A stretch of 64,000 bases of DNA from Bacteroidales bacterium (GTDB lineage Bacteria; Bacteroidota; Bacteroidia; Bacteroidales; VadinHA17), in assembly GCA_003141895.1 (NCBI GenBank), contig PLNT01000003.1:122040-186039 (forward strand), in the 5' to 3' direction. This document shows, in pieces, positions 17,975-27,525 of the stretch. A program made the translations under genes and the position numbers. The stretch's first letter is position 1. The number at the start of each line of letters is the position of its first letter. Below the pieces are notes generated by a model, which had not been told where the DNA came from, searched no databases, and saw only the letters and a program-made list of their open reading frames with translations.

Positions 17975-18979
17975 ATGAAATTGAGAAAATCAAAATATAA
18001 AATACTTCTCCTCATAGCTTTCCTGGTTTTTTCTTTTTTTACGAGATTATCCGGACAACCTGTGCCCGGGAAAGATGAAAATATTCCATTCCTTGTAACT
18101 TTCGGGAAAGACGGTTTGACTTCATGGGGGGATGCTGATTTTTTTCAGATATTTTTCTTTAGCATACCAAAAGATTACACCAAACCTTTTTATATAAGAG
18201 TGTTTGACCCCGATTGCGGTGGAGAAAATGACGAGATACAAGGTGAATTTAATACCAAAACCAAATTTTCAGTTTATGGTGGCAGAGGAGTCGATCCGGA
18301 AAAAAATGAAGAATCAAGAGGCCTTCTTAAAGGAGAAAATTATAAAACAGGCAACCTGTTGGCATCTAAAATATTTGGAAATGAAGCGAAGTATGATAAT
18401 AAGTACTATTCATTCGGACCCTTCAATCCTGCAGAAGGAGATTTTAATGTAAAATGGAATAGTAATATGTTCAAAATCCTTTGTGAGGGAATAAGTGGTG
18501 ATGATGGAAATCTTTACAGATATTTTCTGAGCAGTGATCCGGACAATAACATACCTATTGAGGGCGCAAACGCTTTTACATATGCTTACCATTTCAGAAT
18601 GTGGAACGATTTCAAAAGTGTATCTCACATTTATCCATATGTCGACACTGGTGTTGTGTATATTAAACAAAGGAACTTTGACTGGGATAATGATGGTAGT
18701 ATTTTGGTTGTCTCAAGATATAAACAGGGAATTTCAGTGCCAGTTTCAAATGAGGATAACTGGAGTGAATCGAATATTCCCATTGAACCCCCTGAAGTGG
18801 GATCTTCACTTGACTTTCAATTTCATAAGAGACAAGGCGTACTGGTTAAAAATAATAACGTTGTTATGACACTTCAAAACCAGAGAGGTGATGCAGTGAA
18901 ATTCTTCAGTTCTCCAATTGGTGGTGTACCTATGTATCAGCCTAAAATGGTAGTAGAGAAAGTGAAGCCCAAGAAATAA
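17975..18979 (+). CDS. Secreted protein of unknown family in the T9SS block
   Basis: 334 residues with a signal peptide ending LSG-QPV. No domain recognised. The body is acidic and aromatic and looks beta-rich, with stretches such as LTSWGDADFFQIFFF, YIRVFDPDCGG and FNTKTKFSVYGGRG. The C-terminus is basic (VVEKVKPKK). It sits 33 bp after the PKD protein and 12 bp before the propeller/phosphatase gene, so a shared role is likely, but its activity cannot be read from sequence. Confidence 0.75.
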   Translation: MKLRKSKYKILLLIAFLVFSFFTRLSGQPVPGKDENIPFLVTFGKDGLTSWGDADFFQIFFFSIPKDYTKPFYIRVFDPDCGGENDEIQGEFNTKTKFSVYGGRGVDPEKNEESRGLLKGENYKTGNLLASKIFGNEAKYDNKYYSFGPFNPAEGDFNVKWNSNMFKILCEGISGDDGNLYRYFLSSDPDNNIPIEGANAFTYAYHFRMWNDFKSVSHIYPYVDTGVVYIKQRNFDWDNDGSILVVSRYKQGISVPVSNEDNWSESNIPIEPPEVGSSLDFQFHKRQGVLVKNNNVVMTLQNQRGDAVKFFSSPIGGVPMYQPKMVVEKVKPKK

Positions 18980-18991
18980 CTGAAACCTGAC

Positions 18992-21900
18992 ATGAGATTT
19001 TATATCAATTGTAAAATACTAATCTGTACCATCGGGTTCATATTTGTATATAGTCCGTTATCAATGGGTCAGACATTCAGTTTCGTAAATTATGGGTCTG
19101 AAAAGAATAACATTAGTGGTTTCGTCTATACCATTGTTCAATCAAATGATGGATTTTTGTGGGTCGGGACCGCTAATGGATTAAGCCGGTTTGACGGATA
19201 TAGTTTTTTCCCGGTACAATATCCCGATTCAGCATCCGGAAGATATCCTACAAAAAGTCTTAAAGATAAAAACGGAGTTCTGTGGTTTGGTTGCAGCGAT
19301 GGTTCAGTATGGTATGAAAAAGGAAATAAACTAATTGCGGTAGCACTGTCAAATTCAAAAAGTATAAGTGAGCTTTTAGAAGGACCTGAAGGTCTGATCT
19401 ACGTAATTCCTCAAGCCAGAGCTATCTATTCAATTAATCCGCAGAAACCGGAAGATATTCATAAATATCCAATCTCATCTGAACCAGCCTTGTATTCTGG
19501 TTCTTTCACAAGTTCAGGTAAATTGCTTATAGGCACTCAGGAGAATCTTCTTGTTTGCAAGATTGAGAAAGATTCAGTAGCAATAATTAAAGTGATAAAT
19601 GGATCTGACTCGTACGGGATTACCTCAATACACTCCACAGCAGATAAATCACGATTCATCGTGGGAACTGACGGGAATGGATTTTTTCAATTGAAAATAT
19701 CAGATAAAGGCGGGGAATTGATTCGTCTCCCGGATTCAGAGAAATTTAATTCACTTAATATTCAATCAATCACTGAGGACTCTGAAAAATCTTTCTGGGT
19801 TTCAACAACCGGATCGGGAGTTGTACAGTTTGAGCTGACAGAGAATTTTGAAAGAATGAAATCAGCAAAATTGTACGATGTAAACTCCGGATTGAATGGC
19901 AATAATGTAAAGACGGTTTATCAGGATTTTGAGGGCAATTATTGGTTCGGTTTATACGGTGAGGGCATATCAATGCTGACCTCGTACGCGATCACCTATT
20001 ATTCGCCGGGTAAAAGTTCACAGGAGAATAATATACTGTTTGTTAAGAATTTCGAGAACAATTATCTTCTTGGAACACCAACAGGTTTCCATTTATTTAA
20101 TTCTCTTACCGGAAAGTCACTCTCATTCACCGATCTCAGCAATCAGGTAGGACATGCAGAAATTAAATCTTATTTCCTCGATCATGATAATAATCTATGG
20201 ATCGGGACAAACGGAAATGGTCTTTTTGTCAGGAATAGTAAAGGATCAGTTCGAAAATTTTATAGGTCGGGGGATACTGGAGCAGATGACATTAAAGACA
20301 TACAGATAGATAATAAAAATATCTGGCTCGCTACGACAAATGGTGTGATCATTCTGGATAAAGCGGGAAATACCAGGAAAAAATTTGATATTGATAATGG
20401 ATTGCCCCACAACAGCATTAATAAAATTTTGCTGACAGATGAGGGAGGCGCCTATATTGGCACCGAGACCGATAAGTTATATAAAATTGATTCCGATTTT
20501 CATATTTCGACCGGCAATTCGGTCATGACAGGAAGCACGCGGAACAGGATACTTTCATTCTCCAAATCAGGTGATGGAGCAATATGGGTAGCAACTGAAG
20601 GCAATGGCATATTTAAATTTCTTGGTGATTCAGTTTCTGTAATATCCCGCTCAAATGATTTGATGTCAAATTATTGCTACAGTATTCTGTCAGATGCTGA
20701 CAACGATATATGGGTAGGTCACAATAAGGGATTTTCCAAGTTTAATTCCACTACAGGTACTGTAAGGATTTTAGGTAGTGATTTTGCTAAAATCGGTGTC
20801 TGTAACGCCAGTGGTATGTTTGAGTCTGATGACAAAAAAATCTTTATTGGGACAACCGAAGGTTTAATAATTTATGACAGAATAAAAGAACGGAAGAACG
20901 AAATAGCTCCATTCAATAATATTAATACGATAGAGATAAACGATGTGCCATATCCATACCAGCCATCATTTGTACTTCCATATATGAAGTATAAAATAAA
21001 GATCTATTATTCTGGAATAAATTTCAGTTCACCGGATAAGGTTTATTACAGTTCTTTTCTCGATAATTTTGATCTTGACTGGAGCAAAATGACTACCTCG
21101 CGGGAGGTATTATACAGTCTTAGCGATGGTAAGTACAATTTTAGTCTGATCTCTATAAATCAGGATGGTTTATCACAGGGAGTTCCAGTCTCATTCTCCA
21201 TTTTAATTAAAAAACCTTTTTACAGAACGTGGTGGTTCATTCTTTGCTGTATGGCAGCTTTAACTGGTATTATTCTACTGATAATCAGGGAAAGGGATAA
21301 ATCGCAGAAGAAAATTCAGGAATATCTTGAAAATGAACTTGATGCAAGGACGAGCGTTGTGATGAAGCAAAAAGGAGAAATCGAACTTCAGAACATTGAA
21401 ATCACTGACAGTATAAACTATGCCAAGAGGATTCAATCATCCATCCTGCCTGATATTAGCAAGCTGAAGGATACATTTAAGGATGCATTCATCCTTTTTC
21501 ATCCGCGTGATATTGTCAGCGGTGATTTTTACTGGTTTGATAAACTTGAAGAAGATAAGTTCATACTGGTGTGCGCTGATTCAACCGGACATGGAGTTCC
21601 CGGAGCCTTTATGTCGATGATTGGCTCCACCCTTTTACAGGATATCGTTACAAGGAAACATATTTCAAAGCCATCAGAAATCCTTAGCCTGCTCGATAAA
21701 CAAATTTTTTCCACACTTAACCAGAATGTTGAATTAGGTGTTTCAAATGATGGTATGGATATGGTTGTATGTGAATTCAGTATCTCAACACGCCATATCA
21801 GATTCGCATCCGCAATGCGGCCAGTTATTCTTGTTCTCGATGGTGAACCGTTCTATATAAAAGGTAACAGGTCATCTGTTGGTGGTGAATCAGTAGTGGA

Positions 21901-22153
21901 AAAGTACTTCGATGATCAGGAATATTATCTTAAAGAAGGAGATACAATTTACCTGTTCTCTGACGGCTTGCCTGACCAGTTTGGTGGGACGGATGGTAAA
22001 AAACTGAAGATTGCCAGACTGAAACGATTGATAGAGCAGATATCAAAACTTCCAATGGAAGAACAGAAGGAAGCAATGACGAAATTCTACTTCGACTGGA
22101 AAGGCGAATATGACCAGGTAGACGATGTTCTGCTTATGGGAGTAAGGGTCTGA
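18992..22153 (+). CDS. Beta-propeller sensor fused to a SpoIIE-type (PPM) serine phosphatase
   Basis: 1053 residues. Order: signal peptide (1-27), two-component-regulator propeller repeats (about 30-650, with WVGTANGLSRFDGYSF, FWVSTTGSGVVQF, LWIGTNGNGLF), a Y_Y_Y-like Ig domain (about 680-745), one membrane helix (TWWFILCCMAALTGIILLII), a coiled coil (about 775-815), and a SpoIIE/PPM phosphatase (about 830-1053). Metal-binding aspartates are kept in SGDFYW, ADSTGHGVPGAF, SDGLPDQFGG and VDDVLLMG, so it is probably active. The propeller faces the periplasm and the phosphatase the cytoplasm, giving a transmembrane sensor that would act on a phosphoserine target such as an anti-anti-sigma protein. 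None is encoded nearby. Last gene of the five-gene block. Confidence 0.92.
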   Translation: MRFYINCKILICTIGFIFVYSPLSMGQTFSFVNYGSEKNNISGFVYTIVQSNDGFLWVGTANGLSRFDGYSFFPVQYPDSASGRYPTKSLKDKNGVLWFGCSDGSVWYEKGNKLIAVALSNSKSISELLEGPEGLIYVIPQARAIYSINPQKPEDIHKYPISSEPALYSGSFTSSGKLLIGTQENLLVCKIEKDSVAIIKVINGSDSYGITSIHSTADKSRFIVGTDGNGFFQLKISDKGGELIRLPDSEKFNSLNIQSITEDSEKSFWVSTTGSGVVQFELTENFERMKSAKLYDVNSGLNGNNVKTVYQDFEGNYWFGLYGEGISMLTSYAITYYSPGKSSQENNILFVKNFENNYLLGTPTGFHLFNSLTGKSLSFTDLSNQVGHAEIKSYFLDHDNNLWIGTNGNGLFVRNSKGSVRKFYRSGDTGADDIKDIQIDNKNIWLATTNGVIILDKAGNTRKKFDIDNGLPHNSINKILLTDEGGAYIGTETDKLYKIDSDFHISTGNSVMTGSTRNRILSFSKSGDGAIWVATEGNGIFKFLGDSVSVISRSNDLMSNYCYSILSDADNDIWVGHNKGFSKFNSTTGTVRILGSDFAKIGVCNASGMFESDDKKIFIGTTEGLIIYDRIKERKNEIAPFNNINTIEINDVPYPYQPSFVLPYMKYKIKIYYSGINFSSPDKVYYSSFLDNFDLDWSKMTTSREVLYSLSDGKYNFSLISINQDGLSQGVPVSFSILIKKPFYRTWWFILCCMAALTGIILLIIRERDKSQKKIQEYLENELDARTSVVMKQKGEIELQNIEITDSINYAKRIQSSILPDISKLKDTFKDAFILFHPRDIVSGDFYWFDKLEEDKFILVCADSTGHGVPGAFMSMIGSTLLQDIVTRKHISKPSEILSLLDKQIFSTLNQNVELGVSNDGMDMVVCEFSISTRHIRFASAMRPVILVLDGEPFYIKGNRSSVGGESVVEKYFDDQEYYLKEGDTIYLFSDGLPDQFGGTDGKKLKIARLKRLIEQISKLPMEEQKEAMTKFYFDWKGEYDQVDDVLLMGVRV

Positions 22154-22158
22154 GAAAT

Positions 22159-22683
22159 CTAATAATAAATCTTATTTTGAGATAGAATAATATCCGCAGT
22201 GGATGTAACATTACTTTGGTTAAGAGCTCTGTCAGTAATATAAAAATCATAAGCTATTGTATCCCCGGGCGAATAAAATAAGTAAAGGAAAGTCACTGAG
22301 ATTGTCCCTTTAAGTATTTTGTTTCTTCCTAATCTTTCCATATAAGGAATTCTGTATGACGATGGGTAGATTGGATCATTTGCAGGTGCCGGAACCAGAA
22401 CTCCTCCTTTTTTCCTGTAAAGTGTCAGAAACAGATTTGTAGAATCAGTTTGACCGGCAATGGGGGTATTCAACCCGACGTCGCCATCACCATCTTCAAA
22501 ATAGAACCGTAACCTTCCCCCCTTGGATTTGTTTCCAAGGATATCGGTAGTGTCAAAAATTGCAAAATTCGTAAATTCAATATGAGGAACATTTGATAAT
22601 TGCTCGATTTTCTTACAAGAATCAAAAACAGGGATTATAATAAATATTAGGAGGAGATATTTAATTTTTCTCATGATTTTCAA
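22159..22683 (-). CDS. Small lipoprotein downstream of der
   Basis: 174 residues, or 171 from the second ATG at 22674. The signal peptide has lipobox VFDSC-KK. The body contains LRFYFEDGDGDVGLN, a Ca-binding-like acidic loop, and otherwise beta-type sequence. Function unknown. It follows der by about 40 bp as the last gene of the rluB-era-der run, and ends tail-to-tail with the phosphatase gene with only 5 bp between stops. Confidence 0.8.
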   Translation of the reverse strand: MKIMRKIKYLLLIFIIIPVFDSCKKIEQLSNVPHIEFTNFAIFDTTDILGNKSKGGRLRFYFEDGDGDVGLNTPIAGQTDSTNLFLTLYRKKGGVLVPAPANDPIYPSSYRIPYMERLGRNKILKGTISVTFLYLFYSPGDTIAYDFYITDRALNQSNVTSTADIILSQNKIYY

Positions 22684-22723
22684 ATTAAATATACATTACA
22701 AACAAAATCTACTCCAAATTTGA

Positions 22724-24028
22724 TCATTTTTTTCGGAAAAATATCCTTATTGGCACACCCGTAAATTCAAATTTCTCTCTCATCCTGTTCTCAAGATACC
22801 TTTTATATGGATCTTTCACATATTGAGGAAGGTTACAAAAGAACGCAAATGCAGGAGTATATATTGGAAGCTGGGTCACGTATTTAATTTTAACATACTT
22901 TCCCTTTAATGCTGGTGGTGGATTGTTTTTTACGACCTGTAACATTACCTCGTTTAATTCGGAAGTACTTATCTTTCTGTTCCTGTTCTCATTTACCTTC
23001 TCAACCAGTTCAAGTACTTTGTGAATCCTTTGCTTATTTATAGCGGATATAAAAAGGATTGGATAATCTGTGAAGGGAGCAGTTTTTTCCCTGATATCAT
23101 TTTCGAAAATAATTGTTGTATTATTTTCTTTTTCGATAAGATCCCATTTATTGACGAGTACAATCATGCCCTTGTTATTTTTTTGAATGAGTGACATTAT
23201 ATTGAGATCCTGTGCTTCGATTCCCCTTGTAGCGTCAATTAACAAAAGACATATATCTGAATTTTCAATTGTCTTAACCGCCCGCATTACAGAATAAAAC
23301 TCGATATCTTCACTTACCTTTCCTTTCTTGCGTAATCCTGCAGTATCAACAAGCAAAAAGTCGTGCTGAAATTTATTGTATCGGGTATATATTGAATCAC
23401 GGGTCGTTCCGGCAACTGGTGTAACGATATTTCTTTCTTCGCCAAGCAATGAATTTACCAGAGATGATTTGCCTACATTAGGTCTTCCGACTATCGCAAT
23501 TCTTGGTAATTCCGGGGTAAGTGCGGGTTCTTCTTCCGGAAGATTTTTTACCACTTCATCAAGAAGTTCACCTGTACCACTGCCATTCATGGAACTTAAA
23601 GGAAAATAATCCCCCAGACCAAGATTATAGAATTCACTGGCATCTAAAAGCCTTTCGCCATTATCTACCTTATTTACAACCAGTATTACCTTCTTATTCA
23701 CCCTGCGCAGCAGCGAAGCAACTGAAGTATCCAGTTCATGAATACCGCATGTAACATCAACCATAAACAGAATAAGATCTGACTCTTCGATTGCAAGCAA
23801 TACCTGTTTATTTATTTCTTCCTCAAAAATGTCGTCTGAATTCTGAACGTATCCGCCCGTATCTATAACTGAAAAATCCATACCATTCCAGTTAGACACT
23901 CCATAGTTGCGATCGCGGGTAACTCCGCTTACTTCATCAACTATGGCTTCCCTCGAATCGGTAAGCCTGTTGAAAAGTGTCGATTTCCCAACATTTGGTC
24001 TTCCTACTATTGCAACTATTCTGCTCAT
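22724..24028 (-). CDS. der: Ribosome biogenesis GTPase Der (EngA)
   Basis: Double-GTPase needed for 50S subunit assembly. Two G domains are visible, each with a P-loop [10 protein letters not shown], switch motif DTGG or DTAG and NKVD/NKWD, followed by a KH-like C-terminus ([10 protein letters not shown] end). The track starts at 24061 (MAINRII...), but the family begins [17 protein letters not shown], placing the start at ATG 24028. That also removes the overlap with era. About 434 residues, normal length. Confidence 0.97.
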   Translation of the reverse strand: MSRIVAIVGRPNVGKSTLFNRLTDSREAIVDEVSGVTRDRNYGVSNWNGMDFSVIDTGGYVQNSDDIFEEEINKQVLLAIEESDLILFMVDVTCGIHELDTSVASLLRRVNKKVILVVNKVDNGERLLDASEFYNLGLGDYFPLSSMNGSGTGELLDEVVKNLPEEEPALTPELPRIAIVGRPNVGKSSLVNSLLGEERNIVTPVAGTTRDSIYTRYNKFQHDFLLVDTAGLRKKGKVSEDIEFYSVMRAVKTIENSDICLLLIDATRGIEAQDLNIMSLIQKNNKGMIVLVNKWDLIEKENNTTIIFENDIREKTAPFTDYPILFISAINKQRIHKVLELVEKVNENRNRKISTSELNEVMLQVVKNNPPPALKGKYVKIKYVTQLPIYTPAFAFFCNLPQYVKDPYKRYLENRMREKFEFTGVPIRIFFRKK

Positions 24029-24047
24029 ATTATTAAATAATATTATT

Positions 24048-24926
24048 CTATTGATAGCCAAAACGTTTAAGAATCAATGGCTTATCTCTCCAGTCCTTTG
24101 TTACCTTCACATATAATTCAAGGAAAACTTTTTTTCTGAAAAAATCCTCCATATCATGTCTTGCTTCAGTGCCAACTCTTTTCAACATGGATCCTTTGTG
24201 ACCTATTATTATTCCTTTCTGACTGTCGCGGACTACATGTATCAAAGCTCTTATTTTTATTATAGCCTTTTCGTCTTTAAATTCTTCAATCTCAACTTCA
24301 ACAGAATAAGGGATTTCTTTTTTATAATTCACCAGAATTTTTTCACGAATGATCTCCGAGGCAAAAAACCGTTCATATTTATCAGTAAGCTGATCTTTTG
24401 GAAAATATGGAGGACATTCAGGAAGTTTTGCCAGAATTGCATTCAGAAGGGAATCGAGATTAAATTTTTTCAGACCAGACACTGGTATAATAGGTGAATC
24501 AGGAAATGCAACATGCCACGGTTCAACAATTTTATCCAGATCTTCCTGGGTTGTGAGATCAACTTTGTTCAGTGCAATAATAACAGGAATACCCGATTCT
24601 TTAATCCTGTCAATATATTCTCCTTCATTAGCTGATCGTTCACCTACATCAGTGACATACAGAATCATATCTGCATCGGATAGAGCTGAATTCACTGAAT
24701 TCATCATTGTCTCCTGTAGCTTGTACTGGGGTCTCAGTATCCCGGGCGTATCGGAATAAACTATCTGAAAATCTTCTCCGTTTACTATACCCATTATCCT
24801 GTGCCGGGTAGTCTGTGCTTTTGCTGTAATAATGGAAAGCTTTTCCCCCACCAGAGCATTCATAATAGTCGATTTCCCGACATTAGGATTTCCCAATATA
24901 TTAACAAAACCAGATCTGTGATTCAT
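24048..24926 (-). CDS. era: GTPase Era
   Basis: Essential small GTPase that binds the 3' end of 16S rRNA during 30S maturation. 292 residues. G1 GNPNVGKST, the switch stretch [10 protein letters not shown]3 DTPG, G4 NKVD and the C-terminal KH domain ([18 protein letters not shown], then [13 protein letters not shown]) are all present. It lies between rluB and der on the minus strand with 9- and 19-bp gaps, clearly one operon. Confidence 0.98.
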   Translation of the reverse strand: MNHRSGFVNILGNPNVGKSTIMNALVGEKLSIITAKAQTTRHRIMGIVNGEDFQIVYSDTPGILRPQYKLQETMMNSVNSALSDADMILYVTDVGERSANEGEYIDRIKESGIPVIIALNKVDLTTQEDLDKIVEPWHVAFPDSPIIPVSGLKKFNLDSLLNAILAKLPECPPYFPKDQLTDKYERFFASEIIREKILVNYKKEIPYSVEVEIEEFKDEKAIIKIRALIHVVRDSQKGIIIGHKGSMLKRVGTEARHDMEDFFRKKVFLELYVKVTKDWRDKPLILKRFGYQ

Positions 24927-24935
24927 TTTAAAAGA

Positions 24936-25784
24936 TTAAAAGATTCCGCGCTTGAGCATGCTTATTTCTTTGTCATTGAGGTAACGCCACTTTCCGCGTT
25001 GTACATTCTTCTTTGTAAGTCCTGCAAAATATACGCGATCGAGTTTCTTAACTTTATAACCTAATGTCTCAAACATACGTCTGACGACCCTGTTTTGTCC
25101 GGAATGAAGTTCTATACCTATCTGGCTCTTGTCATCCGTATCAGCATAGGAGACAGCGTCCGCGATAATTGTCATTCCATCAAGTTCTATGCCTTCAGTC
25201 AGTTTAAAAAGATCATTCTTTGTAACAGGGTTATCGAGAAAGACATGATATATTTTTCTTCTTTTATATTTCGGATGCGTAAGTTTTCCTGCCAGATCTC
25301 CATCATTAGTGAGCAGCAGTACTCCGGTGGTTGCTTTATCAAGACGTCCGACAGGGTAAACTCTTTCAGGACAACTGTCGCCTATAAGCTCAAGAACCGT
25401 ATGTTCGGCATGCGGATCCTCAACTGTGGTAACATAATCTTTGGGCTTATTCATTAATATGTATACCTTTTTTTCCGCTGAAAGCTTTTTATTTTTATAC
25501 CTGACATCATCATCATAAGTGACTTTGGTTCCCATATCAGTCACAACTTGTCCGTTGACTGATATCAGTCCGTTCTTTATATGTTCATCAGCATCTCTAC
25601 GGGAACAGACGCCGCTGTTGGCAATGAACCTGTTAAGACGGATCAGAGTGATACGGCTCTCGGCTGGTTTTGAAACAGAGTTTACTTTTCTTCCCGGCTT
25701 TCCAAAAGTCTTACGGCTCCTTGAATCATTTGCTTCAGTTTTCACATATTTTCCTGATCTTCCTGCAGCTTTCTGGTTCTCCAT
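24936..25784 (-). CDS. rluB: 23S rRNA pseudouridine synthase, RluB/RsuA family
   Basis: 282 residues. A basic, low-complexity N-terminal extension (1-45, rich in Lys, Arg, Ser) precedes an S4 RNA-binding domain (RLNRFIANSGVCSRRDADEHI) and the RsuA/RluB catalytic domain. Signatures are YILMNKPKDYVTT, the catalytic GRLDKATTGVLLLTNDG (Asp) and GQNRVVRRMFETLGY near the C-terminus. RluB is favoured over RsuA by common naming in Bacteroidota, but specificity is not proven. First gene of the operon that continues with era and der. Confidence 0.93.
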   Translation of the reverse strand: MENQKAAGRSGKYVKTEANDSRSRKTFGKPGRKVNSVSKPAESRITLIRLNRFIANSGVCSRRDADEHIKNGLISVNGQVVTDMGTKVTYDDDVRYKNKKLSAEKKVYILMNKPKDYVTTVEDPHAEHTVLELIGDSCPERVYPVGRLDKATTGVLLLTNDGDLAGKLTHPKYKRRKIYHVFLDNPVTKNDLFKLTEGIELDGMTIIADAVSYADTDDKSQIGIELHSGQNRVVRRMFETLGYKVKKLDRVYFAGLTKKNVQRGKWRYLNDKEISMLKRGIF

Positions 25785-25804
25785 ATCAATAATTTATCAG
25801 GGTG

Positions 25805-25812
25805 CAAAGGTA
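25805..25812 (-). promoter_or_regulatory. -7 promoter element for rluB-era-der
   Basis: Reverse strand TACCTTTG fits the Bacteroidota -7 consensus TAnnTTTG and lies about 20 bp upstream of the rluB start. No convincing -33 element. The 73-bp gap is shared with the divergent glmM gene. Confidence 0.5.
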
Positions 25813-25878
25813 CAACTAATTGCTGATATTAATCTGATGATTTATTTGCACCTTTGCATGGATAAAAACCTTATAAAA

Positions 25879-27261
25879 ATGGCCTTAATAAAATCAATAT
25901 CAGGTATTCGCGGAACTATAGGAGGAAAACCCGGAGAAAGCTTGTCACCCATAGATATAGTGAAATTTTCAGCCTCTTTTGGGACATGGTTGCAACTAAG
26001 ACATAAGAAGAGCGGTTTAAAAGTAATTGTAGGCCGGGATGCCCGCAAATCGGGAAGCATGGTAAATAGCCTGGTAATTACTACGTTACGAAGTCTGGGA
26101 ATAAATGTCATCGATCTGGGACTGGCTACTACTCCAACTGTTGAAATTGCTGTTACCGGGAACAAAGCTCACGGAGGAATCATTATAACTGCAAGTCATA
26201 ATCCGGCAGAATGGAACGCACTGAAACTTCTTAACGAGAAGGGTGAGTTTCTCTCTGGTCCTGATGGATTAAAAGTACTTGAAATAGCCGGCAAAGAGGA
26301 TTTTACATTTATGTCGAATGAGCTCACAGGTTCTGCTACTTTTGATGAATCATGGGGAGGAAAACATGTTGACCAGATTCTCGGACTGAAGCTTGTTGAT
26401 ATAAAAGCAATAAAAAAAGCAGACTTCACGGTTGCAATTGATTGCGTGAACTCGGTTGGAGGAATTATACTGCCCAAATTACTGAAGGCGCTGGGTGTGA
26501 ATAAAATACTTGAACTCAACACTACTGTCGATGGCAATTTTCCTCATAATCCTGAACCAATTCCTGAAAATCTTAAGGATATTTCAGCTTTTGTGGTAAA
26601 AACAAAAGCTGATATCGGTTTTGTAGTTGATCCCGATGTAGACCGGCTGGCAATTATTTGCGAAGACGGATCAATGTTTGGAGAAGAATATACTCTTGTT
26701 TCTGTCTCGGATTATGTTTTGAAAAACACACCCGGAAATACTGTATCCAATCTCTCTTCGACAAAAGCTCTTAAAGATATAACTTCAGAATATGGATGCC
26801 AGCATTTTTCAGCATCAGTCGGTGAAGTAAATGTTGTGGAGGAAATGAAAAAATGCAACGCTATAATAGGAGGCGAGGGTAATGGCGGAGTAATTTATCC
26901 CGAGCTGCACTATGGGAGGGACGCTCTGGTGGGTATAGCTCTTTTCCTTTCACATATTGCAAAATCCGGTTTGAAATGTTCTGCTTTACGTAAAACATAT
27001 CCTCAATATGTTATTGCCAAGAAGAAACTGACTCTTGATCCGGGAATAGAATTTAGTCAGATAACTCGTAAAGTGAAAGATCATTTTCATAATCATGTGA
27101 CTGATGAACGCGATGGATTATGGGTTGATAATAAAAACGGCTGGGTTCAAATTAGAAAATCCAACACCGAACCGATAATGCGTATATACGCTGAAGGAAG
27201 AACAAATCAGGAGGCAGAAGAACTGGCAAATACTGTTATTGAGATTGTCAAAAAAGCCTGA
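25879..27261 (+). CDS. glmM: Phosphoglucosamine mutase
   Basis: Interconverts glucosamine-6-P and glucosamine-1-P for UDP-GlcNAc synthesis. About 460 residues of the alpha-D-phosphohexomutase superfamily. The catalytic phosphoserine loop IITASHNPAEWNALK, metal site DPDVDRLAI, sugar loop GGEGNGG and phosphate site RKSNTEPIMRIYAEG are all present. The track's start at 25519 reads through the divergent rluB gene. The family begins MALIKSISGIRGTIGG, so ATG 25879 (or 25858) is correct. The sequence is of the GlmM/ManB-like type seen in Bacteroidota, so phosphomannomutase activity cannot be excluded. Confidence 0.9.
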   Translation: MALIKSISGIRGTIGGKPGESLSPIDIVKFSASFGTWLQLRHKKSGLKVIVGRDARKSGSMVNSLVITTLRSLGINVIDLGLATTPTVEIAVTGNKAHGGIIITASHNPAEWNALKLLNEKGEFLSGPDGLKVLEIAGKEDFTFMSNELTGSATFDESWGGKHVDQILGLKLVDIKAIKKADFTVAIDCVNSVGGIILPKLLKALGVNKILELNTTVDGNFPHNPEPIPENLKDISAFVVKTKADIGFVVDPDVDRLAIICEDGSMFGEEYTLVSVSDYVLKNTPGNTVSNLSSTKALKDITSEYGCQHFSASVGEVNVVEEMKKCNAIIGGEGNGGVIYPELHYGRDALVGIALFLSHIAKSGLKCSALRKTYPQYVIAKKKLTLDPGIEFSQITRKVKDHFHNHVTDERDGLWVDNKNGWVQIRKSNTEPIMRIYAEGRTNQEAEELANTVIEIVKKA

Positions 27262-27330
27262 TCCCATTATACTAAACGGAATTTCCAGAATGAATATTCT
27301 TGCAGTGTAAGATAATTCTACTAAAAAGAT

Positions 27331-27410
27331 GAGAATTTTCGCCCCCTGCCTACCGTCGGGCATTCTTTAGGGGAGATGTCGCGAAGCAATAGAGAGGTTT
27401 ATTACTCATA
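27331..27410. repeat. Possible intergenic repeat fragment
   Basis: The stretch between glmM and secDF has a GC-richer, non-coding patch (GCCCCCTGCCTACCGTCGGG ... AGGGGAGATGTCGCGAAGC) with short inverted complementarity (CCCCCT / AGGGG). It resembles dispersed intergenic repeats. A second copy was not seen in the window. Confidence 0.3.
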
Positions 27411-27441
27411 GTTCAAAGACTTTTAATTCATATCTTATTAA

Positions 27442-27474
27442 TTTGAATGTTTTTATAAAATTTTAATATCTTTG
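27442..27474 (+). promoter_or_regulatory. Bacteroidota housekeeping promoter for secDF
   Basis: TTTG (27442-27445), 21-bp spacer, then TATCTTTG (27467-27474). This is the full primary sigma consensus, about 50 bp upstream of the secDF start. Confidence 0.75.
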
Positions 27475-27525
27475 CGCCTCATTGTAGGAGAATAAAGAAA
27501 AACATAATCCCAAAAGACAAGACAG

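Noticed and set aside
25519-25878. Long N-terminal extension of GlmM in the ORF track
   Set aside because: It reads antisense through rluB and the shared promoter gap. The family start is at 25879 (or 25858).
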